Shown piece after piece: positions 54,158 through 64,000 of a stretch of 64,000 nucleotides of DNA. The translations under genes were made by a program, and so were the position numbers. The first letter of the stretch is position 1, and each line of letters begins with the position of its first letter. The DNA comes from Nitrosomonas nitrosa (GTDB lineage: Bacteria > Pseudomonadota > Gammaproteobacteria > Burkholderiales > Nitrosomonadaceae): contig NZ_QAOO01000009.1 in assembly GCF_003051105.1 (NCBI RefSeq), positions 1 to 64,000 of the forward strand, given 5' to 3'. The notes beneath the pieces are model-generated. The model searched no databases, was not told the DNA's origin, and saw nothing but the letters and a program-made list of their open reading frames with translations.

Positions 54158-55549
54158 ATGATTCAATCGCCCATCAGCATCACACATAATGAATTAGATA
54201 TTTACAAGACTCCGCCTCATTCAGTGGAAGCAGAGCAATCAGTACTAGGCGGTTTGATGCTCGATAACCACGCCTGGGACAGAATCGCGGACATTCTCAC
54301 CCACTCTGATTTTTACCGGCACGATCATCAGCTAATCTATCATCATATCTGCAACTTGATAGAGCAAAACAAACCTGCGGACGTCATCACGGTAGCGGAA
54401 TCGCTCGAAAATTCAGCAGAATTACAAAATGTTGGCGGATTAGCCTATATCGGCGCTATCGTCCAAAATACCCCAACCGCCGCCAATATCCGCCGCTACG
54501 CGGAAATCGTGCGGGAACGCGCCATCATGCGCAAGCTCGCTGAAGTCAGCACTCAAATCGCTGACTCTGCATATAACCCCGCAGGACGTTCCGCGACCAA
54601 CTTATTGGATGAAGCAGAAAGCAAGATCTTTGAGATCGCCGAATTAGGCGCGCGTGGCAGACAAGGTTTTACCGATATCCAGCCACTCTTGAAGCAAGTG
54701 GTGGAACGCATCGAAATGCTTTACAGCCGCGATAATCCCAGTGATGTTACTGGGATCGCATCAGGCTTCCATGATCTGGACCAAAAAACCTCGGGCTTTC
54801 AACCGGGTGATCTAATCATTGTTGCTGGCAGACCCTCGATGGGCAAAACAGCTTTTTCCCTGAATATTGCCGAGCACGTCGCATTGGAGCTCAATAAGCC
54901 TACCGCTGTTTTCAGCATGGAAATGGGTGGCGCGCAGCTCGCAATGCGGATGCTGGGCTCAATAGGCAGGCTTGATCAACACAAGGTACGCACTGGACGA
55001 CTGGATGATGAAGATTGGCCCAAGTTGACGCATGCGCTTGGAAAACTCAATGATGCGCCTATTTTTATCGATGAAAGCGCCGCATTGAATGCATTGGAAC
55101 TGAGGGCGCGGGCGAGACGCCTATATCGCCAGCATGGTGAGTTAGGATTGATTGTCGTGGACTACCTCCAACTCATGTCCTCTCACACGCAAAGTGAGAA
55201 TCGCGCAACTGAGATTTCCGAGATTTCGCGTTCTCTGAAGGCGCTGGCAAAGGAATTACAAGTACCGGTTATCGCCTTATCACAGCTCAACCGTAGCCTT
55301 GAGCAGCGACCCAATCCACACAAGCGGCCTGTTATGTCCGATCTTCGGGAATCGGGAGCAATCGAGCAAGATGCAGATGTTATTTTGTTTATCTATCGTG
55401 ATGAAGTATATAACCCAGATACGCCAGACAAAGGTATCGCTGAAATTATCATTGGTAAGCAACGCAATGGACCCATCGGAAAAGTCGATTTAACTTTTCT
55501 GGGCGAATATACCCGTTTTGAGAATTGTGCCCGGGCGGAATATTACTGA
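54158..55549 (+). CDS. dnaB: Replicative DNA helicase DnaB
   Basis: The 463-residue protein has an N-terminal domain (PPHSVEAEQSVLGGLMLDN), a linker and a RecA-like motor with Walker A GRPSMGKT and FSMEMGGAQLAMRML. The arginine finger region SDLRESGAIEQDADVI follows. There is no intein. It is a hexameric fork helicase and follows the rplI operon, as is common in proteobacteria. Confidence 0.98.
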   Translation: MIQSPISITHNELDIYKTPPHSVEAEQSVLGGLMLDNHAWDRIADILTHSDFYRHDHQLIYHHICNLIEQNKPADVITVAESLENSAELQNVGGLAYIGAIVQNTPTAANIRRYAEIVRERAIMRKLAEVSTQIADSAYNPAGRSATNLLDEAESKIFEIAELGARGRQGFTDIQPLLKQVVERIEMLYSRDNPSDVTGIASGFHDLDQKTSGFQPGDLIIVAGRPSMGKTAFSLNIAEHVALELNKPTAVFSMEMGGAQLAMRMLGSIGRLDQHKVRTGRLDDEDWPKLTHALGKLNDAPIFIDESAALNALELRARARRLYRQHGELGLIVVDYLQLMSSHTQSENRATEISEISRSLKALAKELQVPVIALSQLNRSLEQRPNPHKRPVMSDLRESGAIEQDADVILFIYRDEVYNPDTPDKGIAEIIIGKQRNGPIGKVDLTFLGEYTRFENCARAEYY

Positions 55550-55564
55550 TGCTATCGCGACGAT

Positions 55565-57073
55565 TTAACTTCGATCCAATCGACGATATTGAATCGCCTC
55601 TGCAACATGGCTGCTTTGTACCAGCTCACTGCCTGCCAAATCTGCAATAGTGCGCGCAAGCTTCAAAATACGGTGATAGGCTCGCGCAGATATGTTCAAA
55701 CGGGTGATGGCCTGCTCCAATAACTGTTTCCCTTGCCCATCAGGTGTGCAATATGCGTCAATCTCTCGCGTTTTCAAGCGGGTATTCGTAACGTGTTGTC
55801 GTGTAAGTTGCAATTGACGAGCTTTCTCGACACGCACTCTTACTTCGATACTTGACTCCCCTTCCCCTTGACGTAACAAATCCTCTTGTGGGACGGCGGG
55901 GACTTCAATCTGCATATCGATGCGATCGAGCAAAGGCCCGGATAACTTCCCGCGATAGCGCGTTACCTGATCGGGAGTACAGCGGCAGCGCCCACCATAA
56001 TGCCCTAAATAACCGCAAGGACAAGGGTTCATTGCTGCGATCAACTGAAACTGTGCAGGAAAATTAGCTTGGCGGGTTGCGCGTGATATCGTGATCTGCC
56101 CTGATTCAAGCGGTTCACGCAATACTTCCAGGACTTTTCTGTCAAATTCTGGCAGCTCATCCAAAAATAGCACACCGTGCATTGCCAACGAAATTTCTCC
56201 AGGCTTGGGAATACTTCCGCCTCCTACCATCGCTACAGCAGAAGCGGTATGGTGAGGCGAGCGGAATGGGCGGCGCTTCCAACCAGCAACATCGAAACGA
56301 CCACTGGCAAGCGATTGAATTGCGGCAGACTCGAGCGCCTCCTGCTCCGTCATGGACGGGAGAATACCCGGCAAACGTTCTGCCAGCATAGATTTTCCAG
56401 TTCCCGGTGGGCCGATCATCAAGACGCTATGGCCACCCGCCGCAGCAATCTCTAGCGCACGTTTGGCATGCGCCTGGCCTTTCACATCTTTCCAATCTGG
56501 ACAATCTAGCATGTCCCCAACAAGACTTTTTTCTGCTGGTGGAGCATGGCGTAATAATGGTTCATGTCCAGTTAAATGCGCGCATATCTGCAGCAATGAG
56601 GTTGCAGGATAAACCCTTGCTTCTTTGACCAGGGCAGCCTCGGCAGCATTGTGTTGCGGTAACACAAAACTACGCCCTGAACGGGATGCACCGTAAGTCA
56701 TGGCTAGCGCACCATGAATGGGGCGCAGCTCTCCGCTTAATGAAAGCTCCCCTACCCATTCATATTGGTCAAGTGCATTTGCAGGAATTTGCCCAGTGGC
56801 CGCAAGAATACCCAGCGCGATCGGCAGATCGAACCGGCCACTTTCTTTGGGTAAATCAGCGGGTGCAAGATTGACGGTAATGCGTTGTGCTGGAAATTTG
56901 AAGCGTCCGTTTTGTAGTGCAGCGCGTACTCGATCTTTACTTTCTTTGACCTCTGTTTCAGGCAATCCTACGATTGTAAAACTCGGCAAGCCATTGGATA
57001 AATGCGTTTCTACGGTAACCAACGGCGCTTCCATTCCGGACAACGCACGACTATAAAGGATAGCCAGTGACAT
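55565..57073 (-). CDS. comM: ComM/YifB AAA+ ATPase (Mg-chelatase-like)
   Basis: The 502-residue protein has an N-terminal Lon-like fold (GMEAPLVTVETHLSNGLPSF), a Walker A GPPGTGKSM, the PFRSPHHTAS block and the zinc-like CPCGYLGH region. ComM is a branch-migration helicase aiding natural transformation. Convergent with dnaB, only 15 bp between stops. Confidence 0.95.
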   Translation of the reverse strand: MSLAILYSRALSGMEAPLVTVETHLSNGLPSFTIVGLPETEVKESKDRVRAALQNGRFKFPAQRITVNLAPADLPKESGRFDLPIALGILAATGQIPANALDQYEWVGELSLSGELRPIHGALAMTYGASRSGRSFVLPQHNAAEAALVKEARVYPATSLLQICAHLTGHEPLLRHAPPAEKSLVGDMLDCPDWKDVKGQAHAKRALEIAAAGGHSVLMIGPPGTGKSMLAERLPGILPSMTEQEALESAAIQSLASGRFDVAGWKRRPFRSPHHTASAVAMVGGGSIPKPGEISLAMHGVLFLDELPEFDRKVLEVLREPLESGQITISRATRQANFPAQFQLIAAMNPCPCGYLGHYGGRCRCTPDQVTRYRGKLSGPLLDRIDMQIEVPAVPQEDLLRQGEGESSIEVRVRVEKARQLQLTRQHVTNTRLKTREIDAYCTPDGQGKQLLEQAITRLNISARAYHRILKLARTIADLAGSELVQSSHVAEAIQYRRLDRS

Positions 57074-57185
57074 GAAGAACTAGGGTTGCGGTATTTGTTC
57101 TGCTTATTGTCGATATCTTATGCAAGAAAAAAAGAACAATGGTGCGATTGATAAGATAAACGCAGAGAAATTAGCTGCTCGCGCA

Positions 57186-57467
57186 CTACCCTTCGTAGTT
57201 CGTATCACCTATCTCAGTACTGGAGGAGGCTGGTTTTAGTTGGCGCTCCAATTCGGAAACCTTGTCTTCAAGTTCGTTCAGCTTAGCGCGTGTTCTGCTA
57301 AGCACTTCTTGCTGCACCTCAAACTCCTCACGAGTCACCATATCCAAACGAGAAAGCATACTCGTCATCATGGCACGCATATTTCTCTCAATATCTTTGG
57401 CTGGGCTATGTGCTACGATCTCACTGATTTTGGCGCCGATTTCATCCAAAACATTTTTATTAACCAT
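57186..57467 (-). CDS. ubiK: Ubiquinone biosynthesis accessory factor UbiK (BMFP family)
   Basis: The protein has 93 residues from the ATG at 57465-57467, with GGAGAG at the right distance. An upstream extension in the same frame lacks family similarity. It has an amphipathic helix (IERNMRAMMTSMLSRLDMVTREEF) and a coiled coil (LNELEDKVSELERQL), as in UbiK. UbiK partners UbiJ in the Ubi complex, so it complements ubiJ/ubiB at 20399-22625. Confidence 0.88.
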   Translation of the reverse strand: MVNKNVLDEIGAKISEIVAHSPAKDIERNMRAMMTSMLSRLDMVTREEFEVQQEVLSRTRAKLNELEDKVSELERQLKPASSSTEIGDTNYEG

Positions 57468-57761
57468 TTTTCTCTCCAATTTTTTTATAATAATAGCTTT
57501 ACACCCACTATATAGGTTTGGCCAGCGTCTATACAAGATAACATCGCATACTTCAAACAAATAGGCAACCTTCCAGAGGTAAGCGAGGCAAGCTTAACAG
57601 CCTGTAATCGGCCTGTAATTTATTTCGACCTTCACCCAGACCATATTCCTGATCGATCGGTATATGAATTTAATTTTCCCGCACAATTTTGCGCTATCGA
57701 GAAACTGTCTTGAAAGCTTATCCTATGCGATGATTTCATTTTTTTAGCCTAATCCGGATTC

Positions 57762-58772
57762 ATGACTATCGATCGCTTACACCGCCTGGAAGAATGGATT
57801 AAAGCAACCTTTCCAGAAAAACCCTTCAGTCTCTCCCCTGCTTCTGCTGATGCGAGCTTCCGCCGCTATTTCCGTATCACAATGGCTAATGACACCATGA
57901 TCGCTATGGATGCTCCGCCAGAACTTGAAGACTGCTCGCCTTTTTTACATGTAGCCAAGGTATTTGCTACAGCGGCAGTTAATGTGCCAACCATATTGTC
58001 GCAAAATCTGGCAGAAGGTTTTCTATTGCTTTCCGATTTAGGCAGCACCACTTACCTTCGCACATTGATGGCAAACCCCGCCAGTGCTGATGAGCTTTAT
58101 ACGGATGCTATTGATGCCCTCATCAAGATTCAATTAATCAGCCAGGAACACGTTTTTCCGACATATGATGAACCCCTGCTTAGAAGAGAATTAAACCTTT
58201 TCCCAGAATGGTATATCGCCCGCCATCTTCAAGTGACGCTTGATCAGAAGCAGCAAAATAATTTAGAAATGATTTTTGCCCGTATTCTCAGAAATAACCT
58301 GGCCCAGCCGAGGGTATATGTCCATCGTGATTATCATTCCCGCAACCTGATGCTGACCACGCCCAACCCAGGCATTATCGATTTCCAGGATGCAGTTTAC
58401 GGTCCAATTACCTATGACTTAGTTTCCTTATTTAAGGATGCATACATTCATTGGGAGGAAGATCGCGTGCTCGACTGGGTTATCCGCTACTGGGAAAAAG
58501 CACGTAAAGTAGGTCTTCCTGTCGCTATAGATTTCTCGGACTTTTACCGTGACTTCGAATGGATGGGTGTCCAGCGCCACCTCAAAGTACTGGGTATTTT
58601 TGCCCGCCTTTATCATCGTGATCATAAAGATGCCTACCTTAAAGACATGCCCCTGGTCATGACTTATTTGCGGAGAGCCTGTGAACGCTATCAGGAATTA
58701 CATCTATTGCTCGCCCTGCTCGATCAGCTTGAGAATATTCGACCTGATACACGAATAGGCTATACCTTCTGA
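57762..58772 (+). CDS. amgK: Anomeric amino-sugar kinase AmgK
   Basis: The 336-residue aminoglycoside-phosphotransferase-fold protein has the catalytic loop VHRDYHSRNLM and the metal site IIDFQDAVYGP. Position directly before a murU gene (3-bp gap) identifies AmgK, which phosphorylates MurNAc/GlcNAc at C1 in peptidoglycan recycling. Confidence 0.92.
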   Translation: MTIDRLHRLEEWIKATFPEKPFSLSPASADASFRRYFRITMANDTMIAMDAPPELEDCSPFLHVAKVFATAAVNVPTILSQNLAEGFLLLSDLGSTTYLRTLMANPASADELYTDAIDALIKIQLISQEHVFPTYDEPLLRRELNLFPEWYIARHLQVTLDQKQQNNLEMIFARILRNNLAQPRVYVHRDYHSRNLMLTTPNPGIIDFQDAVYGPITYDLVSLFKDAYIHWEEDRVLDWVIRYWEKARKVGLPVAIDFSDFYRDFEWMGVQRHLKVLGIFARLYHRDHKDAYLKDMPLVMTYLRRACERYQELHLLLALLDQLENIRPDTRIGYTF

Positions 58773-58775
58773 CCA

Positions 58776-59495
58776 GTGGCTAATCATCCTTTTCGGGCGA
58801 TGATACTCGCTGCCGGGCGAGGCGAACGAATGCGCCCGCTTACAGATACCCTGCCCAAACCGTTATTGCGTGCCGGCAACCAAATGCTGATCGAATATCA
58901 TCTGCATAATTTGGCGCAAGCTGGCTTTCTGGAAATTATCATCAACCATGCCTACCTAGGCCATATGATCGAAGCAGCTCTCGGTGACGGTCAGCGCTAT
59001 AGCGTCCATATCACTTACTCTAAAGAAACCTCGGTACTAGAAACAGCTGGCGGCATAGCGAATGCGCTCCCACATCTGACTAACGGCGCGGCTAATCAAC
59101 CCTTCCTCGTTGTCAATGCCGATATTTACGTCCAAATGGATTATGCCACCCTGCTGCCAGCATTAAAACGCTTGCATTCCACCCCCGAAAATGATCTCGC
59201 GCATTTGATCTTGGTCGATAATCCTCCTCATCATCCTGCAGGCGACTTTTTTCTGGCGAACGATCGTATTACAACTTCTGGGCACGCTACACTGACATAC
59301 AGCGGGATTGGCGCTTATCATCCGATACTCTTTAATCAAGTCACCCCCGGCGTTGCGACAAAACTCTCACCATTGCTGCGCCACGCCATTTCGGTAAAAA
59401 AAGTAACGGGAGAATATTTCTCGGGTACTTGGATGGATATCGGCACACCTGAGCGTTTACAGTGGTTGGATAAACAGTTTAGCGATAAGAGGTAA
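58776..59495 (+). CDS. murU: N-acetylmuramate-1-phosphate uridylyltransferase MurU
   Basis: The 239-residue nucleotidyltransferase has the signature LAAGRGERMRPLTDTLPKPLL (in two blocks), a VNADIYV metal strand and GTWMDIGTPERL at the end. It starts from GTG 3 bp after amgK. It makes UDP-MurNAc directly from recycled MurNAc-1-P, bypassing the fosfomycin-sensitive step. Confidence 0.92.
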   Translation: MANHPFRAMILAAGRGERMRPLTDTLPKPLLRAGNQMLIEYHLHNLAQAGFLEIIINHAYLGHMIEAALGDGQRYSVHITYSKETSVLETAGGIANALPHLTNGAANQPFLVVNADIYVQMDYATLLPALKRLHSTPENDLAHLILVDNPPHHPAGDFFLANDRITTSGHATLTYSGIGAYHPILFNQVTPGVATKLSPLLRHAISVKKVTGEYFSGTWMDIGTPERLQWLDKQFSDKR

Positions 59496-59700
59496 AAAAA
59501 CAGGATACTAAAGCTATGCCTTGCTCAATAGCCATTGCATCATTCTTTTCCAGGTAGCAATGGGTAACACTGATCTGTATCCCTATATTCGCCAGGTAAG
59601 GTTGCCCGAGAATAGAGAGGCTGCAAATCAACTGTTCGCGCTGTCCGCTCGGTATCTGGAGTGTTTCCTACCATTTGTTAGCAAAACTTCTTTTTATCAA

Positions 59701-59732
59701 AACTCCGTTTTCACGAAACTCCGTTTTCACAA
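59701..59732. repeat. Tandem 16-bp repeat in a 450-bp gene-free gap
   Basis: AACTCCGTTTTCACGA is followed at once by AACTCCGTTTTCACAA. It lies in the interval 59496-59946, which otherwise holds only the rpsO promoter. A short open frame across it (59521-59769) lacks any recognisable feature. Confidence 0.6.
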
Positions 59733-59869
59733 CCTCTCAGTAGCTTTAGTTTGCTTTGTCGGACAATAGTGAGAAATATCCGTAAAATTCTAAATATATT
59801 CCTTTATTTATCTGCAGAATATTTCCTTTACACCTATTTGATCCAGACCCTCCCAACGCTTTGTTAGTT

Positions 59870-59899
59870 TTGGACAAATACCCCATTAAAGAGTAAAAT
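59870..59899 (+). promoter_or_regulatory. Probable promoter of rpsO-pnp
   Basis: TTGGAC (59870-59875), an 18-bp spacer and TAAAAT (59894-59899) lie about 50 bp ahead of the rpsO start. They are good matches to the sigma-70 consensus. Confidence 0.5.
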
Positions 59900-59946
59900 C
59901 GCGCATCTTGAAATAGGTTAATAACACAAAAACTGGAGAAAACTAT

Positions 59947-60216
59947 ATGGCAGTCACAACCGAGCAAAAAGCTAAGGTGGTGCATGACTATCAAAGAGCC
60001 GCAGGAGATACCGGTTCTCCTGAAGTTCAGGTAGCACTTTTAACTACTCGCATCAATGACTTAATCAATCACTTTAAAACACATATCAAAGATCATCACT
60101 CACGCCGCGGCTTACTTAGAATGGTCAGTCACCGACGCAAATTACTCGATTACTTGAAAAAGAAAAACAACGATCGCTATCTTGCGCTAATTGAGCGCCT
60201 TGGTTTACGCAAATAA
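59947..60216 (+). CDS. rpsO: 30S ribosomal protein S15
   Basis: The 89-residue protein has [19 protein letters not shown] and [23 protein letters not shown]-type sequence, the invariant S15 core. CTGGAGAAA precedes the ATG. pnp follows after 88 bp, the classic rpsO-pnp pair. Confidence 0.98.
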   Translation: MAVTTEQKAKVVHDYQRAAGDTGSPEVQVALLTTRINDLINHFKTHIKDHHSRRGLLRMVSHRRKLLDYLKKKNNDRYLALIERLGLRK

Positions 60217-60304
60217 TTGACTTATTAGCTTTCTACCCTAGCTTGGATGAGTTTTAAGTAATTGTTTAAACTATTTTAGCTAAACAATAAAGAAGGACTG
60301 TTAA

Positions 60305-62413
60305 TTGAAACTGATCAAGAAAAGTATTACCTACGGTCGCCATACGCTTACACTGGAGACCGGAGAAATTGCGAGACAAGCGCATGGTGCAGTGATGGTC
60401 ACGATGGATGACACAGTTGTACTGGTAACTGTCGTAGGCGATAAAAACACCAAACCTGGTCAAGATTTTTTTCCATTGACCGTTGATTATCAAGAAAAAT
60501 TTTATTCGGCAGGACGTATTCCAGGCAGTTTCTTTAAACGTGAGGGGCGCCCTTCCGAAAAGGAAACGCTGACTTCAAGACTGATCGATCGCCCTATTCG
60601 GCCATTATTTCCCGATGGCTTTTATAATGAAGTACAAGTTCTCGCCATGGTACTCTCATCGGAGAGCGAGATAGACGCCGACATTCCTGCCATGATAGGC
60701 ACGTCTGCCGCGCTCGTTCTTTCTGGCATCCCATTTGACGGCCCTATTGGCGCCGCGCGTGTAGGCTACATCAATGGCGAATACGTACTTAACCCGACCA
60801 CGACTGAGCTAAAAGAAACACAACTCAATTTAGTCGTAGCGGGTACACAGCAAGCAGTTCTGATGGTTGAATCCGAAGCAAATGAGTTACCTGAAGAAGT
60901 GATGCTCGGGGCCATCATGTATGGTCACGAACAAATGCAAAAAGTCATCGATGCCATTAATGAATTTGCCGATGAAGCTGGGGTAACTGCGTGGGATTGG
61001 AAACCAGTAGAAAAAGATCCGACATTGATCGAAAAAATCAAACAATTAGCTGAGGCCGATTTACGCAATGCATTTCAATTAAAACAAAAGCAAGCCAGAA
61101 CCGAAGCGATTAAAGAAACCTGGCAACGTGTCTATAATGAATTGGGTATCGGTACAGAAACGGGTCCTGAAGAACAATCTGTCAAAGAAATCGCTTTCGA
61201 GCTTGAATCTCAAATCGTTCGTACACGCATTCTTGATGGAGAACCACGCATAGATGGGCGCGGAACACGTACGGTCCGCCCGATTACCATACGACATGGC
61301 GTGCTGCCTCGCACACATGGCTCTGCATTATTTACCCGTGGCGAGACCCAAGCATTGGTTGTTGCTACTTTAGGAACGGCTCGCGACGAACAAAGAATCG
61401 ATACCTTGCAAGGTGATTATTCAGACCGTTTCATGTTGCACTATAACATGCCACCTTTTGCTACCGGTGAAATTGGGCGGGTTGGCACACCAAAACGGCG
61501 TGAGATCGGTCATGGGCGACTCGCTAAACGCGCCCTAGTGGCCGTGCTTCCTTCAACCGAAGAATTTGGTTACTCATTGCGAGTTGTTTCTGAAATTACT
61601 GAATCTAATGGTTCGAGCTCCATGGCGTCGGTCTGTGGGGGGTGTTTAGCATTAATGGATGCGGGTGTTCCCTTAAAAGCACATGTGGCAGGAATCGCCA
61701 TGGGTTTGATTAAGGAAGGAAATCGTTTTGCGGTATTAACCGATATACTGGGTGATGAAGATCATCTTGGCGACATGGATTTTAAAGTTGCCGGAACGGA
61801 AAAAGGAATCACCGCATTACAGATGGATATCAAAATCCAGGGTATCACCAAGGAAATCATGCAAGTTGCTTTGTTGCAAGCACAAGAGGGGCGGCTACAT
61901 ATTCTCGAACTCATGAAACAGGCATTACCCACCACACGCGAGAATATATCGACCCATGCTCCACGCATTATTAAATTCAAAATCAATCCTGAAAAAATCC
62001 GCGATGTCATCGGAAAAGGCGGCGCAGTAATTCGTGCGCTTACCGAAGAAACCAATACCACGATTGATATCACAGATGATGGAACCGTCATGATCGCGTG
62101 CATCAATAGCGAGGGAGGTGAACTCGCCAGAAAGCGTATTGAAGATATCACTGCAGAAGTGGAAGTCGGCAAAATCTACAATGGAGTAGTATTGAAACTG
62201 CTCGATTTTGGTGCAATTGTCAGCATACTGCCCGGGAAAGACGGGCTCCTGCATATTTCACAAATTGCCAATGAACGAGTGGAGGATGTTGCCACCCACC
62301 TTAAAGAAGGTCAATCAGTTCGGGTAAAAGTGCTGGAGGCGGATGATAAGGGCCGACTCCGTTTGAGCATGAAAGCAGTTACGACTGATGAAACAGAAAG
62401 TGCCGTTTCTTGA
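60305..62413 (+). CDS. pnp: Polynucleotide phosphorylase
   Basis: The 702-residue protein has two RNase PH domains (first with [16 protein letters not shown]; second with [14 protein letters not shown] and [10 protein letters not shown]), a KH domain with [15 protein letters not shown] and a C-terminal S1 domain ([18 protein letters not shown]). It starts at TTG, with AAGAAGGAC upstream. It degrades RNA 3' to 5' using phosphate. A small inverted repeat (TTGTTTA/TAAACAA, 60261-60286) in its leader could be the RNase III target used for autoregulation in other bacteria. Confidence 0.98.
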   Translation: MKLIKKSITYGRHTLTLETGEIARQAHGAVMVTMDDTVVLVTVVGDKNTKPGQDFFPLTVDYQEKFYSAGRIPGSFFKREGRPSEKETLTSRLIDRPIRPLFPDGFYNEVQVLAMVLSSESEIDADIPAMIGTSAALVLSGIPFDGPIGAARVGYINGEYVLNPTTTELKETQLNLVVAGTQQAVLMVESEANELPEEVMLGAIMYGHEQMQKVIDAINEFADEAGVTAWDWKPVEKDPTLIEKIKQLAEADLRNAFQLKQKQARTEAIKETWQRVYNELGIGTETGPEEQSVKEIAFELESQIVRTRILDGEPRIDGRGTRTVRPITIRHGVLPRTHGSALFTRGETQALVVATLGTARDEQRIDTLQGDYSDRFMLHYNMPPFATGEIGRVGTPKRREIGHGRLAKRALVAVLPSTEEFGYSLRVVSEITESNGSSSMASVCGGCLALMDAGVPLKAHVAGIAMGLIKEGNRFAVLTDILGDEDHLGDMDFKVAGTEKGITALQMDIKIQGITKEIMQVALLQAQEGRLHILELMKQALPTTRENISTHAPRIIKFKINPEKIRDVIGKGGAVIRALTEETNTTIDITDDGTVMIACINSEGGELARKRIEDITAEVEVGKIYNGVVLKLLDFGAIVSILPGKDGLLHISQIANERVEDVATHLKEGQSVRVKVLEADDKGRLRLSMKAVTTDETESAVS

Positions 62414-62461
62414 TTGTCGAATCAAACTTGACCTGATTTCTTACAGTAGATCTGAAAAAAT

Positions 62462-62504
62462 AAGCGTTACCCGTTTGCGATAAATAAGGGGGTAACGCTT
62501 TTTT
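62462..62504 (+). terminator. Rho-independent terminator after pnp
   Basis: AAGCGTTACCC (62462-62472) pairs with GGGTAACGCTT (62490-62500) across a 17-nt loop and is followed by TTTT. Confidence 0.85.
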
Positions 62505-62556
62505 CATTCATTGATGCAAATGCGAAGCAGGGATTAAAGCAAGGAACTTATTTGCG

Positions 62557-63909
62557 CTAATTACTCTTTTTCACCATGCGGCGCAATCGCCTCACGCCAA
62601 AGAATACCGCAGCCACAACAATGGGAATGGCCACGCCGGTAAGCAATTCTACGTTAACTGCATAACCCGCTGCTTTAACTGCTTTTAGCCCATAGCCCAC
62701 AATACCGATTAAATAATAACTGAGTACGACGACTGACAAGCCTTCGACCGTTTCTTGCAAACGCAATTGCAAGTGCGCGCGATTATCCATGGATTTCAAT
62801 AAATCACGTATTTGCGATTCCATAGAAATATCTACTCGCGTCCGTAGCATCGATGAGGCGCGCGCCACACGCAGAGAAAGGATTTCTAGTTGCGAACGGA
62901 CCAGATCAAATGTCCCCATCGCTGAAGTCACACGCTGTTTCCTGAACTCGTACAACATTTGCAGACCCTCGATACGCTCCTCTCTCAATTCGACGATACG
63001 CTGTTGCATAATCGCGTAATAGGTCTGCGAAGCGCTGAAACGGTGACTCGTTTGGGCTGAGATTTTTTCGATTTCAGAAGCTAACTTAGTCAGCTCACCA
63101 AGTAAACGCTGTTCATCTTCGATCCCTGTCAACTCATTGCCCGTTATCAGTTCGGCTAATCGATCATCATAACGCTCCAGCTGAGGGATGACTTTCCGTG
63201 TCAATGTGAGCGGCAATATCGCCAACATTCGATATGTTTCGATCTCCAATAATCGCTGCACCAGCCTGCCGACTTGGCGGCTGCGCAAATTGTCATCATG
63301 AATCAAGATTCGACTAAAGCCATCCGCATGAATTTGGTTATCACTCCATACGCTCGCGCTTCCACCCGACACTTTAGAACCAATGACAGTATTGGACTCA
63401 AATAGATTAGCCAATTCACTCAAACTACGGCTCGGACGAGAACGATCATCCAAAGCGATGTGTGTCGCTACCAGCACTTCACCTGGTATACGCGCTAACC
63501 AATCTTGAGGTATCTCGGCGATAGCCGGCTTTGCAAATGGAATATCAAACGACCCTCTCCGGTAAACAGTATAGGTTGAATATTCAGTGTGGCGCTCCCA
63601 ACGCAAACGAAATTCACCCATTTCGGCACTGAACTGATCAAAATGTGAATTAGGTCGTGCAATTTTGTAGCGATCGCAGAGCGCTACAATCAACTGACGC
63701 TCTTGGTCTATCCATTGCCTGTCGGATAACAGCACCAAGTGCGATAGTTGCGCGGGTATACTTACCAGTTCATAAACATCCGCATTAAGCTCTGTATGAA
63801 GATCGTGCCGTTCGGGGTACTCAGGGATACCCGCCAAATTTCTCTTTGGAAGAGGCTGGCTATCTGCTTCTGGCTGCGCAAGAAAAGAGGAGAAATTCAT
63901 ATCACTCAT
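62557..63909 (-). CDS. DUF3422 family membrane protein
   Basis: The protein has 450 residues from the ATG at 63907-63909; a GTG two codons earlier is an alternative. It is soluble for most of its length, with RWERHTEYSTYT and DDRSRPSRSLSELANLF blocks typical of DUF3422, a long helical part (about 265-390) and two C-terminal membrane helices (about 395-440) ending in RRLRRMVKK. The layout resembles CorA-like metal channels only loosely. Function is unknown. The last 90 bp of the window hold no gene. Confidence 0.88.
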   Translation of the reverse strand: MSDMNFSSFLAQPEADSQPLPKRNLAGIPEYPERHDLHTELNADVYELVSIPAQLSHLVLLSDRQWIDQERQLIVALCDRYKIARPNSHFDQFSAEMGEFRLRWERHTEYSTYTVYRRGSFDIPFAKPAIAEIPQDWLARIPGEVLVATHIALDDRSRPSRSLSELANLFESNTVIGSKVSGGSASVWSDNQIHADGFSRILIHDDNLRSRQVGRLVQRLLEIETYRMLAILPLTLTRKVIPQLERYDDRLAELITGNELTGIEDEQRLLGELTKLASEIEKISAQTSHRFSASQTYYAIMQQRIVELREERIEGLQMLYEFRKQRVTSAMGTFDLVRSQLEILSLRVARASSMLRTRVDISMESQIRDLLKSMDNRAHLQLRLQETVEGLSVVVLSYYLIGIVGYGLKAVKAAGYAVNVELLTGVAIPIVVAAVFFGVRRLRRMVKKSN

Positions 63910-64000
63910 GATCACCGGGGTTTCATCAAACTAGAGGGCACCACTCAAAATCCGTATAGGTTTACAATGCTTCGTTGCTCACAGAAAAGGTTTCATTAGC

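Noticed and set aside
57468-57560. 31-codon N-terminal extension of UbiK
   Set aside because: The family begins at the internal ATG, which has GGAGAG upstream; the extension has no similarity or ribosome-binding site.
59521-59769. Open frame of 82 codons between murU and rpsO
   Set aside because: It has poor start context, spans a tandem 16-bp repeat and ends in the rpsO promoter region, with no recognisable domain.

Overview
The window looks like a chromosomal segment of a chemolithoautotrophic betaproteobacterium, most likely a Nitrosomonas-type ammonia oxidiser. That is an inference from three things: the housekeeping genes (priB inside the rpsF-rpsR-rplI operon, ubiJ-ubiB, ubiK, amgK-murU, a DUF3422 gene), an alpha-carboxysome locus with form IA RuBisCO, and moderate-to-low GC. 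No amo, hao or 16S gene is present to prove it.

Layout. 1-3970: core genes (rpsT, rubredoxin and its reductase, htpX, mlaA). 4000-18300: a mosaic island between mlaA and a tRNA-Ser(GCU) gene. It holds transposase and BrnT-like remnants, an intact HigBA pair, and an AT-rich six-gene operon with every junction overlapping: acyl-carrier-like protein, XRE regulator, ImmA/IrrE peptidase, thymidylate-synthase-like enzyme, 5-hmdU-DNA-kinase helical-domain protein and MazG-like pyrophosphohydrolase. An intact IS3-family element follows, then a GC-rich remnant of a conjugative element (VirD4/TraG coupling protein, small accessory genes, large serine integrase) whose right end lies in the tRNA gene. 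18300-23900: core genes (lysC, a MatP-like protein, ubiJ, ubiB, a [2Fe-2S] ferredoxin, an alpha/beta hydrolase).

23895-48154 is an inorganic-carbon superlocus. A divergent cbbR faces cbbL-cbbS-csoS2-csoSCA-csoS4A-csoS4B, three near-identical csoS1 genes, a ferritin-like gene, acRAF, mcdA, mcdB, cbbQ, cbbO, csoS1D and a trypsin-like protease gene. On the opposite strand are a DAB-type bicarbonate accumulator (dabB, a second NuoM/N-like subunit, dabA), a PII-like regulator and an SbtA-type bicarbonate transporter. Together these encode uptake of bicarbonate into the cytoplasm, dehydration inside the shell, fixation by RuBisCO, activase maintenance of RuBisCO and partitioning of carboxysomes.

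49057-64000: core genes. A two-component system follows hemE on the minus strand. Then come rpsF-priB-rpsR-rplI, dnaB, comM, ubiK, amgK-murU, rpsO-pnp and a DUF3422 membrane protein.

The best candidate for an undescribed system is the operon at 5578-9640. It has a near-consensus promoter overlapped by paired operators and combines pyrimidine C5 chemistry, a phage-type thymine hypermodification fold, a nucleotide pyrophosphohydrolase, a carrier protein and an XRE/ImmA-type switch. Also notable are a 22-codon membrane micropeptide with a strong ribosome-binding site and terminator beside the carboxysome locus, a protease gene closing that locus, an integrase whose C-terminus is read from the tRNA gene, and two related 100-bp palindromic elements 21 kb apart.
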